Shown in pieces: positions 30,295-39,699 of a stretch of DNA of 64,000 nt. The stretch lies in the NCBI GenBank assembly GCA_029215795.1, contig JARDYH010000001.1, positions 308,727,154 through 308,791,153 on the forward strand, given 5' to 3'. Source of the stretch: Anniella stebbinsi. Lineage: Eukaryota; Chordata; Lepidosauria; Squamata; Anniellidae. The notes below the pieces were generated by a model. The model saw nothing but the letters and a program-made list of their open reading frames with translations. It made no database searches and was not told the DNA's origin. The first letter of the stretch is position 1; every line of letters starts with the position of its first letter. The position numbers were made by a program, and so were the translations under genes.

Positions 30295-31140
30295 GGCACA
30301 ATGCACACTTCAAAGGGAAGAGGAACGTCTTGATGACATCAGGAAATTTTGGACTTGCTAGATATTTGGGGAGAACAAAAACTCCAGAACCAGCTGCGTA
30401 CTAATCACCGTAACATAGACAAATTTGAAATCATATCTAAACAACTTAGAGAGAGAGGGCGCTTCAGAACAGCAATTGAATGCAGATCCAAAACTAAAAG
30501 TATGCGCTATGAGTACAGAAAAGTGGTTAACCACAATGCACGGTCAGGAAACAATGCAACAACATTCTCTTACTATAACGAACTGCATAGCATTCTTAGA
30601 GGAGATGCAACCATTCATCCAAAAAGAGTTTCCAGCAGCTTGAAAATTACTAGAACACCAATAAGTAATAATGAAGATCCAGAAAATGTACCTACAATGA
30701 GAAACCATGCCATGGGCAACAACCCCTCAGATCATTATCCCGAGGACATTACAGCATCAGACTTTTTGAGTAGTGGTAATTTATAATTCTAATTGTAGTA
30801 ATTGTATGTGTAATACGTTTTGCTGTGAAAAATCAGAAACTGTTACTAACTATACCTTCATCACATAGAACTAAAACTTTAAAGTTTTACTGTTCAATAA
30901 TACTGATTTTTTATTAACAATAATCACCATCATAAATTTTTCCAGGGAATAATATAAGGTGGGCAAACAATCTCCTAATATATTTAATATTGTTTTAAAA
31001 TTTTCCTCACGTAACAGTGATTTCTCGCCTTAATAAATGCATTTCAGAGGATATAGAAGATACCTTCCCGCAGGCTGCAAATATTGATGAACTTACAACC
31101 CAAGGAACAACACATGCATGCAGTGCTGATGATGAAGAAG
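30295..31140 (+). pseudogene. Relic Myb/SANT-like (trihelix) DNA-binding domain gene, two exons visible
   Basis: Exon one (30295-30775) has acceptor ttttaatttgcag, ATG at 30301, and donor AGTG|gtaatt. After ten codons come two adjacent stops (30331-30336). The frame then stays open through DLLDIWGEQKLQNQLRTNH, RNIDKFEIISKQLRERGRF, CRSKTKSMRYEYRKV and FSYYNELHSIL. This is the Myb/SANT-like domain seen in transposon-derived and turtle/lizard SCAN-zinc-finger proteins. Exon two (31018-31140) has acceptor cctcacgtaacag, phase-compatible with exon one, encodes an acidic tail (ISEDIEDTFPQAANIDE) and ends at gtaata. A tryptophan expected near the first stop (…TSW…) appears mutated to TGA. I see no transposase or later exons nearby. 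It is best read as a decayed host or transposon gene; the function is unknown. Confidence 0.55.
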
Positions 31141-32384
31141 GTAATACATTTAAACTTTCCAATTCATTGCTAGATAAAAAAATTGAATAAATAAGTATTT
31201 GTATGTACATATTGTAGAATCATAATGCAATATAAATACAGGATTATAAAAAAAACTTAACTTTTCAAGAATAATCTCACTAAAACAAGAATAATATTAT
31301 GTCTTCATTCTATGGAAGAGTGTGAAACAAAATAGTACATCCATTCTGCAAGGCCAGCAGTGAAACACGTAATCCACCATTGCTAATGGATCCTTGGGGG
31401 GTTACATCATTCACACAGCAATATAATCTACAATGCAGCAACAATACCTGCAAAGATAAATTTGTGTATTAAAGAAAGGGCATTATTGAATTAACTGTTT
31501 TTTTGTAAAAAAATGACTTTATTATTGAAATATTAATACAATATTAATTTTCAAAACAATAACACAATAGTCTCCTTGCTTGACTACTATATTTTCACAG
31601 GGACCTTTTTTTTTAAAAAAAATGGATATGGAATATATACTTACTGCTAAATCCATTTAGGTTTTTTCCCCCCCTACAATTCACCAGTTTAAATAAGTTT
31701 AAGTTTTCATAACATAACTACCTCCTGATGTTTATGGCCATTACTTCCAACACTTAATTCTGTACTGCTAAGCCTGCTGAATACCGCTACATTAATTTTA
31801 TCGTTGAGAAGAGACGTGGTAAGTTAAAACCAGCAACATCCTAGAACAAATTAAACACACTAGTATTCAATGGCGAAGCGGGGAATAGGCAGGATTCTCT
31901 GTTGACCATGGAAGCTTGAGACAAAGGTGTAAGATTTCTTATCAGAGTTCTATTATGTTAGTTAATCTAGGGTAAGTGTTTTTCTGAAGTGATGTTAATA
32001 AGAAACAGATAATCTAAGACATGGTCACAATCATCAATCCTAAATTATGTATGTTTTCTTTAAAGTTAGCCTTGATCCTAAATAAACTGAAATTTCACTA
32101 TAAAACCCAATAGGAAAATAACCTCTGGTGTGAAAAGGAACACAAATCAGGGAACAATAAAACAGGTATGGTCTAACACTTACGAAGGGCACCATGTTGG
32201 AGAACTACAGCTGCAATACGTTTGACAACAATTGTCCACAAGTCTAAAGTCACCTCTACATATCATACACATAAGTCGGTCTTCATTTGTAGTCTGCTAG
32301 GGGACAATGATTACTAAAGTTCGACTTTAATCATACTATGGGCTGAACTTCTTTTGAACCCTCAGCTTACACTGTCAGCCTTTT

Positions 32385-32690
32385 GGTCCAACTGGCCTGT
32401 ATTATCTCACTGTAGCTCCCCAAGGCTTCAGGTAGAGGTTTTTCCTAGCCCTGCTACCTGAGATCCTTTAACTCAGGACTGGAGAGTTTGTAGCCCTCCA
32501 GATGGTTTGCCCTATAGCTCCCATGACCCCTTTCTATTGGCTAAGCTGGGTAAGACTGTTGGGAGTTGTGGGCCAAAACATCTGGAGGGCCACAAGTTGC
32601 CTACTCTTACTTTAACTGGAGGTGATAGAGATTGAAACTAAGATCATATGCATCCAAAGCATGTGTTCTACCACTGAACTATGAGCATAA
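32385..32690 (-). mobile_element. tRNA-derived SINE split by a 136-bp MITE
   Basis: The left part (…aggtagaggtttttcctagc…gagatcctttaact) and the right part (tttaactggaggtgatagag…ctaccactgaactatgagc) form one SINE of the 60.8-kb type. They are separated by the MITE at 32474-32609. Confidence 0.65.
32474..32609. mobile_element. hAT-like MITE inserted in a SINE, with 8-bp target duplication
   Basis: Flanked by perfect ctttaact (32466-32473, 32610-32617) inside a SINE, so the empty site is directly readable. Ends are inverted-repeat-like (…gtagccctccagatg / …gtggccctccagatg). The 8-bp duplication is typical of hAT elements. Confidence 0.75.
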
Positions 32691-33948
32691 ACTAATTAGG
32701 ACATGTTTTCTAATATGTAGCCAAACTAACTTCCTGTGGTTAAACTTTAACCCCATTATATTTATGCTGCCCTCAGTGGAATTTGTAGCATTTTCCTTCC
32801 TTTTGTTTGACAACCTTAAGGCAGCAATCCTATGAACACTAGCTTGGAAGTAAACCTCACTGAACAAAATGAGTCTTCTGAATAAATATGTAGTGGTTGG
32901 ACCGCAAGTTTGAAAGAGCATAGATTTTGCATATTGGGCTTTCGAAGACAAAGCAAAAAATTAACATGAATTAGGGCATAACCCTATTTGGATGCCCGCC
33001 AGCCTCTGAAATTGGAGGCTGACAAGCCTCCGATGCAGGGCGAGAGGATCTTTGACTCCATGCTCTCCCCATTCTGCATATTAGTTAGATTGGTGTTTTT
33101 GCCTGTCTAGCTGGGGTGTCAGGGAGGGATGGAGGCTGGGGATAGCTCATATCCCCACTTCCCCAGTCCTCTCCCATCTCACTGGCACACACTCTTTCCC
33201 TCTTTTCCAAATTCACATTTGAGAGATCATAGAAGTAGCCAGCACGGTTCTGCCTGGTTGCAAGGAGGAGAGGGTGGGGAGCTCAGACTCCTGGGTCCGA
33301 GGTTTGAGCACTGTCTCCAGCCTCAAGTCCAGGAATCCAGAAAAAAAAATCTATGGCTATAGGGGGGTTAGGGGCCATAGGATTTCTCTTCCCATCCTTG
33401 TTAAAGCATTACCTTTGTTTGCTGATTTACATAGCCTTCTAACGATGGTGAAATAACTAAGCAGTGTATAAACTACAGCTAATGTGTGCCTTTTAATTTC
33501 CACACATTTGCCTGTGGATCTATATATTTAAAATAAAACAAAAAATTAGAGCTGAAAGGATGGATTACTTTATCCTTTTAATCAATTGCAACATCAGTCA
33601 AAGATATGCTTGCTGCAATTTTTTGTTGGCTAAAGTACTATACTTGAATTTGATTGTTCTCTCCCTCTCCTATTTGGCATGACAGTGATCTAAAAGAGAC
33701 AGTTGGTTGCTCTTTCCTTCCTGGCAGAGTAAAGCCATTAGTCCATCATTCTGCTTTCCTAATACTAAGTTTGTGTTGGAAGCCTATTTCATTTCAACAG
33801 TGTTTCAACAAAGAAAATACATGAAAACACTCCTAAGTTACTTCCACGGGATTTAAAGTACATAATGAAATGAGAACTAATTTTAATGAGCTACCTACCT
33901 ACATAGCCAGGGTTTCTGGTCACATGTACACTGCCTACACACATATAG

Positions 33949-34301
33949 GTCCCCTCTACAAGGATTCGCTTTTGCGCCTGGTTAGCCGATTATGCGCAGA
34001 ATTGCAGAAGCGCATTTACGCCTAATACCTTTGCACGAGAGGCGGCGAGAGGCGGCGAAGCGCATTAAGGGATGACCAAAATGCGCTTTACAAGTAGTTA
34101 ATGCGGAGAATCGCTTGTTCACATAGTCAAAATGCGCTTTAACGGCCACAGCAAAATAAAACTCGCTGTTTAACGCCCATTCGATAATGCGCATAATCGG
34201 AGAGATAACACGCCTCTACGCCTGATTTGCGCTCCATTCTTGTAGAGGTAAATTTTTTAAAGCGCCTTGAAAGAGCTTTAAACCTCTCTTGTAGAGGCAG
34301 C
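33949..34301 (-). mobile_element. CpG-rich 353-bp non-autonomous DNA transposon, copy B (inverted)
   Basis: Reverse-complement copy of the element at 8824-9175. It has the same 14-bp ends and flanking tatag (33944-33948) and catag (34302-34306), a 5-bp duplication with one mismatch. By eye it is about 93% identical to copy A, with the first 50 or so bases from the gctgcc end identical. Confidence 0.75.
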
Positions 34302-34734
34302 CATAGTCTGTATGTGCAGAGGGACTGTATAGGTGGTGCAGTGAACATTTGTAGGTCAGATGGTGAGGCCTGCTGCTGACATCCCACACCATCCCCACAC
34401 ATGCATTCACTTTACACATGATAGTCGTCTGAATAGTGCTAATGTATCCAGTCCATGGCAAGCAGGATCACATCAATTAACTCTGATGGTTATGTGCTAC
34501 TCCAGTGTTCGAGGCAGGAAGCCTGTGTGCACCAGTTGCTGGGGAACATGGCTGGGAGGGTACGGTTGCACCGTGTCCTACTTTGTTGGTCCCTAGTTGA
34601 CAGCTGGTTGGTCACTGTATGAACAGAGTGCTGGACCCTCGGTCTGATCCAGCATGGCACTTTTTAGGTTCTTAATTGGTCTATAACTAGCAGTATAGGA
34701 AGAGGCTGCCAGTGCCAGCCACACATTTTCAAGG

Positions 34735-35228
34735 CTTATACCATAGCAGGTATTAAGCCTTCTGGGTTTGTCCAGAAAGCCACATTCCTTTCCCCTGACC
34801 CACCTCCTTTCTCCTATTCCCTCGATCATCAATAGTTTGGTGGTTTCCTGGCTTATGCATGGTTTGTTTCCCATTCTAAAAGGTTGAAATACCTTTCCTA
34901 TGGGTTGATTACCTGCAGTAAAAGCTTTAAGCTAAAATAGGCTGGTACTTTTTTATTTGGTTCTGTCCCTTTTGCCTTTGGCCCCATCCACCACTGGAAT
35001 ATTGCCCCCTGGTCTTCTCCAAAGTGGAATTTGGCCCTTGGGCTAAAAGAAGGCCTGCACTCCTGGCCTATACAAACCCTCTAAACTATTCTCATAGTAT
35101 CGCTTTTTATGTAGTCTGTTTTTATGCTTTTTATGGTTTTAAATTTTGTATATTGGTTTTTAAATGTTCAGTGTTTTTAATCTTTGTAAACCGCTCAGAG
35201 AGCTTCAGCTATGGGATGGTATATAAAT

Positions 35229-35264
<36 letters not shown>

Positions 35265-35265
35265 G
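34735..35265 (+). mobile_element. Interspersed repeat plus LINE 3' tail ending in (AAT)n
   Basis: The part 34735-35060 is homologous to 18165-18440 (shared cattctaaaaggttgaaa and aatttggccct). It is followed by 'taaaccgctcagagagcttc' and an AAT microsatellite at about 35231-35261. Confidence 0.55.
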
Positions 35266-35613
35266 CTATTTTATATACACCATCCAAGCACAATGCTTGG
35301 AAGCGACATCACTTCATCCCTCTAAAAGCAATTGGGTACCCAGAAGCACCACTCAAGATTCAAGATATATTGACTACAAGAGCTGATTCTCATAGTACAA
35401 CTCCCATTTAGAGATGGATATAAAGGCTCTATTTGTATGGGGAATCTGAGACCTGTGTTATGGTCAGGAGAATGACGTGATGCAATTCTTACTGGATTAT
35501 ACCACTTCAGATTGTAAAATGGTGAATTACATGTTTGAATAGTTCCCCATGTTAAACCTCCTGCAAGAAGCATGTATGATAGACGGATCTAGCCTCATAG
35601 GAAAATAAGGAAG

Positions 35614-35722
35614 GCCCTGTTCAGAAAACACCTTTAACCATGGCTTTAACCACGGTAAATAAGGCTTTTTGCCTTATTCACTGTGGTTAAAGCCATGGTT
35701 TAAGGTGTCTTCTGAACAGGGC
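35614..35722. mobile_element. 109-bp fold-back MITE
   Basis: Two ~50-bp arms (gccctgttcagaaaacacc … taaataaggc and gccttattcactg … tgaacagggc) around a four-base spacer. Nearly perfect pairing implies a young element. The flanks share gaag. Confidence 0.7.
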
Positions 35723-35727
35723 TGAAG

Positions 35728-35880
35728 TTACCAGTCAGACCATTGGTCCATCTAGCCCAGTCTTATTGACAATCCTGGCTACAACTCAGCAGGGTTTCAG
35801 GCAGATTTTTTTTCAGCTTTACCTGGAGATATTAAGGGTTGTACCCCACCCTTTCTGCATGCAAAGCATTTGTATTTATC
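35728..35880 (-). mobile_element. tRNA-derived SINE fragment
   Basis: Same body as the 60.8-kb copy (agaccattggtccatctagc, ggtttcaggcagat, cctggagatattaagggttg, ctgcatgcaaagcat). The tRNA head is truncated on the right. Confidence 0.6.
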
Positions 35881-36176
35881 ACAGCCTTGGCCCCTTCCAA
35901 AAGCTTCCCCATCACCTCCTTCTTTGCTTTTAAAATAGGGAAGCTGTTGTGTTCCTTCCTATTTGTGTGAATTCCTTTTCTATAAAGCCTTTCCCGCAGC
36001 AAGCAACACTTTCCACCTTCTATAAAGCCTTTACACACACACAGTAACACTGCCACCACGCCCTTTTGCCTCAGATCTAATTCTCTACCTTTTTATTCAT
36101 TTATTTCATTTGCAGTACAGCATGATTGACATTCAGCTATGAGAAAGTGGTAAGCCATGAGGTCACGGATGTAACG

Positions 36177-36371
36177 TATAAAAGGACTCTTGCTCGAATG
36201 TTTTTCTCTTCTGGGCAATCTCTTTCGTTCCCCACTGGCTCGCTCTAAAAAGGGTGTTACCGGAGCTCAAGCTTACCCTAGAAAGTGGTTCTGTGTGGGA
36301 GTTGTTGCTTTATGGGTAGCAACAACAGACAACAATGCACATGCTCATAGAACTTATTATCCGTATTCCAG
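36177..36371 (+). promoter_or_regulatory. TATA box with exon-like sequence
   Basis: TATAAAAGG lies at 36177-36185 after a ggtcacggatgtaacg stretch, followed by a pyrimidine-rich start-like tract (tttttctcttctgggc) and a donor CCAG|gtaaca at 36372. It could be an alternative DDB2 promoter and first exon or part of an insertion. No coding similarity was recognised. Confidence 0.3.
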
Positions 36372-36399
36372 GTAACACACTCGTATTTCTCTCCCTTTA

Positions 36400-36900
36400 T
36401 GACAAGCTCTAGTTCAAAGTAAACCGCGCAGAGAGATGATGTGGGCAGGGCCCTTCGTTAGTACGTCTCTCTCATACTTCGGTGTAGAACGGATCCTGCC
36501 ATTTTATATAGCCCAACTCTCGCCCTGCCCGGGCTTTAGGTGCGTGGAAACAGAAACCGCTTAACCTACGGATCCCGTCACAGGTTTCCCAAGTCCCGCC
36601 GGAACCCGACTAATGTTTCCCGCGTAAAGTGCTTCTCTGTTTCCTACTTGCTGCTGCTCCTCTGCCCTCGTGGGTCAGGTTACGAAACCGCCGAGGAGGA
36701 GCTTCCTGCCACATCTTTTATCAGTCAAGTTCCTCGGCGACAGAGGCCTGACGAGCGAGCCACTCACTTACTGCACCGTTAGAAAAGGCGAGTGTGCGCT
36801 CCAGGCCGTGGGAGTTCAGGTGAGGGGCGTCCCTGCTGTTGCTTGCTCCTCCTCTCGACCCCTTAACCTATAATGGAGGCTTCCGCACTCGGGAGATATT
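36400..36900 (+). promoter_or_regulatory. CpG-rich region, likely DDB2 promoter
   Basis: A CpG-rich stretch 2.7 kb upstream of the DDB2 start-codon exon. It ends near a strong plus-strand donor at 36820 (GGAGTTCAG|gtgagg). It is the nearest CpG-rich block with a donor upstream of the acceptor at 39512. DDB2 is a p53 target in human; I did not identify a convincing p53 site by eye. Confidence 0.6.
36540..36819 (+). other. DDB2: Candidate DDB2 non-coding first exon
   Basis: The exon would end at 36819 in the consensus donor TTCAG|gtgagg and splice to 39513. The joined message puts TAATTTAACAGA immediately before the start codon. The 5' limit is not visible; 36540 is nominal. Confidence 0.45.
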
Positions 36901-37013
36901 TTTTCCTTAGAGCACGGTCCTCGCCTTCAGTTGCATTCCCAGTTTCTCATATCTGACGTTGCGTTACTACTCCCCGCCTTAGCTAGAAGTCGGCTCACGT
37001 CGGAAAGGTGGTG

Positions 37014-37140
37014 TTGGGCAGTCTTCTCCAAACCGGTATCCGCAACATGTGTTGGACTACAATTCTCGAAACCCCGCAACCTGCATGGATTTGGGAGTTG
37101 TAGTCCAACACATCCGGAGGACACCACGTTGGAGAAGGCT
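37014..37140. mobile_element. hAT-like MITE, same palindromic family
   Basis: Palindrome 'catgtgttggactacaattc … ggagttgtagtccaacacat', just downstream of the DDB2 promoter region, in the 5'UTR intron. Confidence 0.6.
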
Positions 37141-37247
37141 AATCTAGGGAAATTCTAATTAGGCAGCCACAGAGGTGCGCAGGAACTGGGGGCTTGGGTG
37201 TAGATGCTTCACATTAGTTACTTTTGCGTCCAATGTAATATATTAAG

Positions 37248-37375
37248 GGCGCAATCCTATGGATGTTTAGCCAGAAAAAGCCCTACAATTCCCAGCATTC
37301 CCCAGTCAGCCTGAGGAATGCTGGGAGTTGTAGGACTTTTCTGTCTAAACATGCATACGATTGCTCTCTAAGTGC
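37248..37375. mobile_element. Palindromic MITE of the 'tcctatgca' family
   Basis: Same design as 10877-11007: 'gcaatcctatggatgtttag' against 'ctaaacatgcatacgattgc', with 'caattcccagcattcc' and 'ggaatgctgggagttg' inside. Confidence 0.6.
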
Positions 37376-38139
37376 ATGTAACAACTTTGAGGAGCTGATT
37401 TCAGACGTTAATATTGACTCTTTCACATGTTGTGAGGGGAAGGAGAAATCAAGTCTCAGCAATAATATTTGGAGCTGAGGAGTTACTTATTGTATTATTT
37501 CCCTTTAGGGAGTTATAATTACACAGTGCTATTACCCAGTATTGGTAAAAAAACAAATGTATGTGTTACAATTGTATTTCTTATTTGGAGCAATCAAAAC
37601 TGTAATTTTTCTTCACAAAAACTCTGTGAAGTTGGTTAGGCTCAGCGGGAGTGACTTGTCCACCACGCTTGAGCAGCAATTTCATCCCTCTGGGTGTCCC
37701 AAATTCAAACCCAACATTCTAGCTGCACCACCCCACTGAAAAGACTTCCTTGTCTTTGCATATATCAGTGTTCAAGATAAACATTCTGCGGTAATATTCT
37801 GCGGTAATATAAATCAGTTTATCACTGAAGATCTTTTGTCCATTATGAAAATATTACAAATATTTTATATGAGTAGGAAGTGGTTTTATTTTTCTATTCA
37901 ACTACTGGCTACATTGTTTTTCAGTGCTTTTTAAATGCAGGTAGATCTACTTTTTTAATGATGAGTCTGAAGTGAAGACTGAATATACGAAGTAGTGGTC
38001 TGACCCACTGCATATTAAAGAAGCCTCACCTTAGTGATCACTGATTACTTCTTACCTGAAGCATTTGTGATCCTTGATGATCATTGCCTAAAATATAGGT
38101 TTGGAACAGTTTTTGCTTATTCATCTGTTCAATAGATTC

Positions 38140-38587
38140 TGTAACAATGAATTGTACAAAGCCCTAAACAACTTGGGACCAGGATACTTGAGAGAGCACT
38201 TTCTCCCTTACCAACCTGCCCCGTCACTGAGGCCATTAGAGGGCATGCTCCTGGTGGTTCCACACAGACCTATGGCCTGACTGGAAAAGAGCCTTTAGTG
38301 TGTTGGCTCCTTTCTTTGGAATTCCCTGCCCCTGGAGGTCAGGCAGGAACCAATAATCTGCTGCTGTTTCCGGAGTCTCCTGAAAACACCTCTTTTCCAG
38401 GAAACATTCCTTAACTGACCAGTCAAGGTTTTTATTGGTGTTCTGTTTTAAAATGAACAATTTTAATGTGCTTTTTAAACTTTTTTACTGTTTTATTTCT
38501 TATATTCACTGCCTGGAATCTATTTAACATATAGAGCAGTATAAAAATATTGTAAATAAAATGAATGAATAAATAAATAAATAAATT
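38140..38587 (+). mobile_element. L2/CR1-like LINE 3' end
   Basis: Plus-strand remnants of the C-terminal region (…ctttggaattccctgcccctggagg…, …gtctcctgaaaacacctctttt…), then a 3'UTR ending in the aatgaataaataaataaata tail. Lies in the DDB2 5'UTR intron. Confidence 0.65.
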
Positions 38588-38868
38588 GAGGCACAGGATC
38601 AGGAGGGAGCAGTTCAGTATTGCACTGAGAAAGAGAAAAATAGTAGCAACATCTGAACAGAACGAAGAACTCAAAACTCACATCTAACAATTGCAGTAAT
38701 AGGCTACTTCTGAACCTCTTGGATATGTGCAACATACATAAGTGCAACACACCTTCCAGTACTTGTATTAGGAACCATTTTTCAACCAGATTTTATTTAC
38801 TGCTTTTGAAACAATTCCAGCCAATGATGTGGGGCAGAACATTTTCTAGCACTTTTTTTCCTGCAGAT

Positions 38869-38884
38869 TCCCCCCCCCCCCCCC
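38869..38884. repeat. Poly(C) tract
   Basis: About 16 consecutive C in the DDB2 5'UTR intron. Confidence 0.85.
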
Positions 38885-39512
38885 AGTTCATTAGTAACAA
38901 TGAATGAATACCAATTTCAAATCTGGCAGTTTCAGAGTTGTAGATGAGTGGTTGTCAGCATAGCAAGACTGCAATTCTATACTAACCTGGAAATAATCCC
39001 CATTGAACACAATGGTCTTTACTTCTTTACAGCATAAGTTTTTGCTGTACAACTTTTCTGCTTTGGGAAGGGTTAATGTCCTAATTGAGAGCATTAATTT
39101 TAAAGCTAATATACAATATCCCATTCCTTACTAGGTGCCAGGGAAACTGTTGTGTCAGCAAAAGCTATTGGCATTGTGCTAGAGGTAGCTTACCCAAGCA
39201 CAACATAATTTATGTTACTACTAGTGCTGAATGCCTCATGTCATGTTTACTAAAATTATTTTCCTATGTAATGCAAGTCAAATGGCAATCTAATTAGAAC
39301 TGGTAGGTTTAATGAATGATTTTGCAGTTTTCATTCTGGTATAGAAGCTGTCACACTATGCAGATAAGAGGCAAAATAGGGGACTTCCCCATGGCATGTG
39401 CTCTTAATCTTTTAGGTGCATTTTAAAGGTATGTTACCATTTGTTTTAGATTGAAATGTTGGAAGTCCAGTGACAATAATTTTCCCCCCACCCTGCACAT
39501 TGGCCATTTCAG

Positions 39513-39699
39513 TAATTTAACAGAATGTCCTCTGGAAAAAAGTCAAAGGACAAGAAACATCTGGCAACATACGCATGTCCATCAGAAAAAGAGGTAAAAT
39601 CAACTGGGAAAAGGAAACGAGAGCGTGGAAAACTGGAAAATGAGCCACAAGCAAAGAAAGCACTTGTGAGAAAAGCTCCCAAGTATCTGGAGAAAACTG
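39513..39699 (+). CDS. DDB2: DDB2 first coding exon (residues 1-58)
   Basis: Acceptor tggccatttcag is preceded by a C-rich tract. The exon starts with TAATTTAACAGA and then ATG at 39525. The TAA at 39513 is in frame, so no earlier in-frame start is possible within this exon. It encodes a lysine- and arginine-rich, probably disordered N-terminus ([34 protein letters not shown]), typical of the DDB2 nuclear-targeting tail. Donor ACTG|gtaatc, phase 1. Confidence 0.88.

Larger units (their letters stand above)
26600..36100. other. Region between the two promoters
   Basis: Apart from the tandem repeat, the Myb/SANT-like relic, SINE, MITE and transposon copy B, I see no genes. 31150-32380 and 32870-33940 are AT-rich, with no recognised coding or repeat features. 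Confidence 0.5.
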
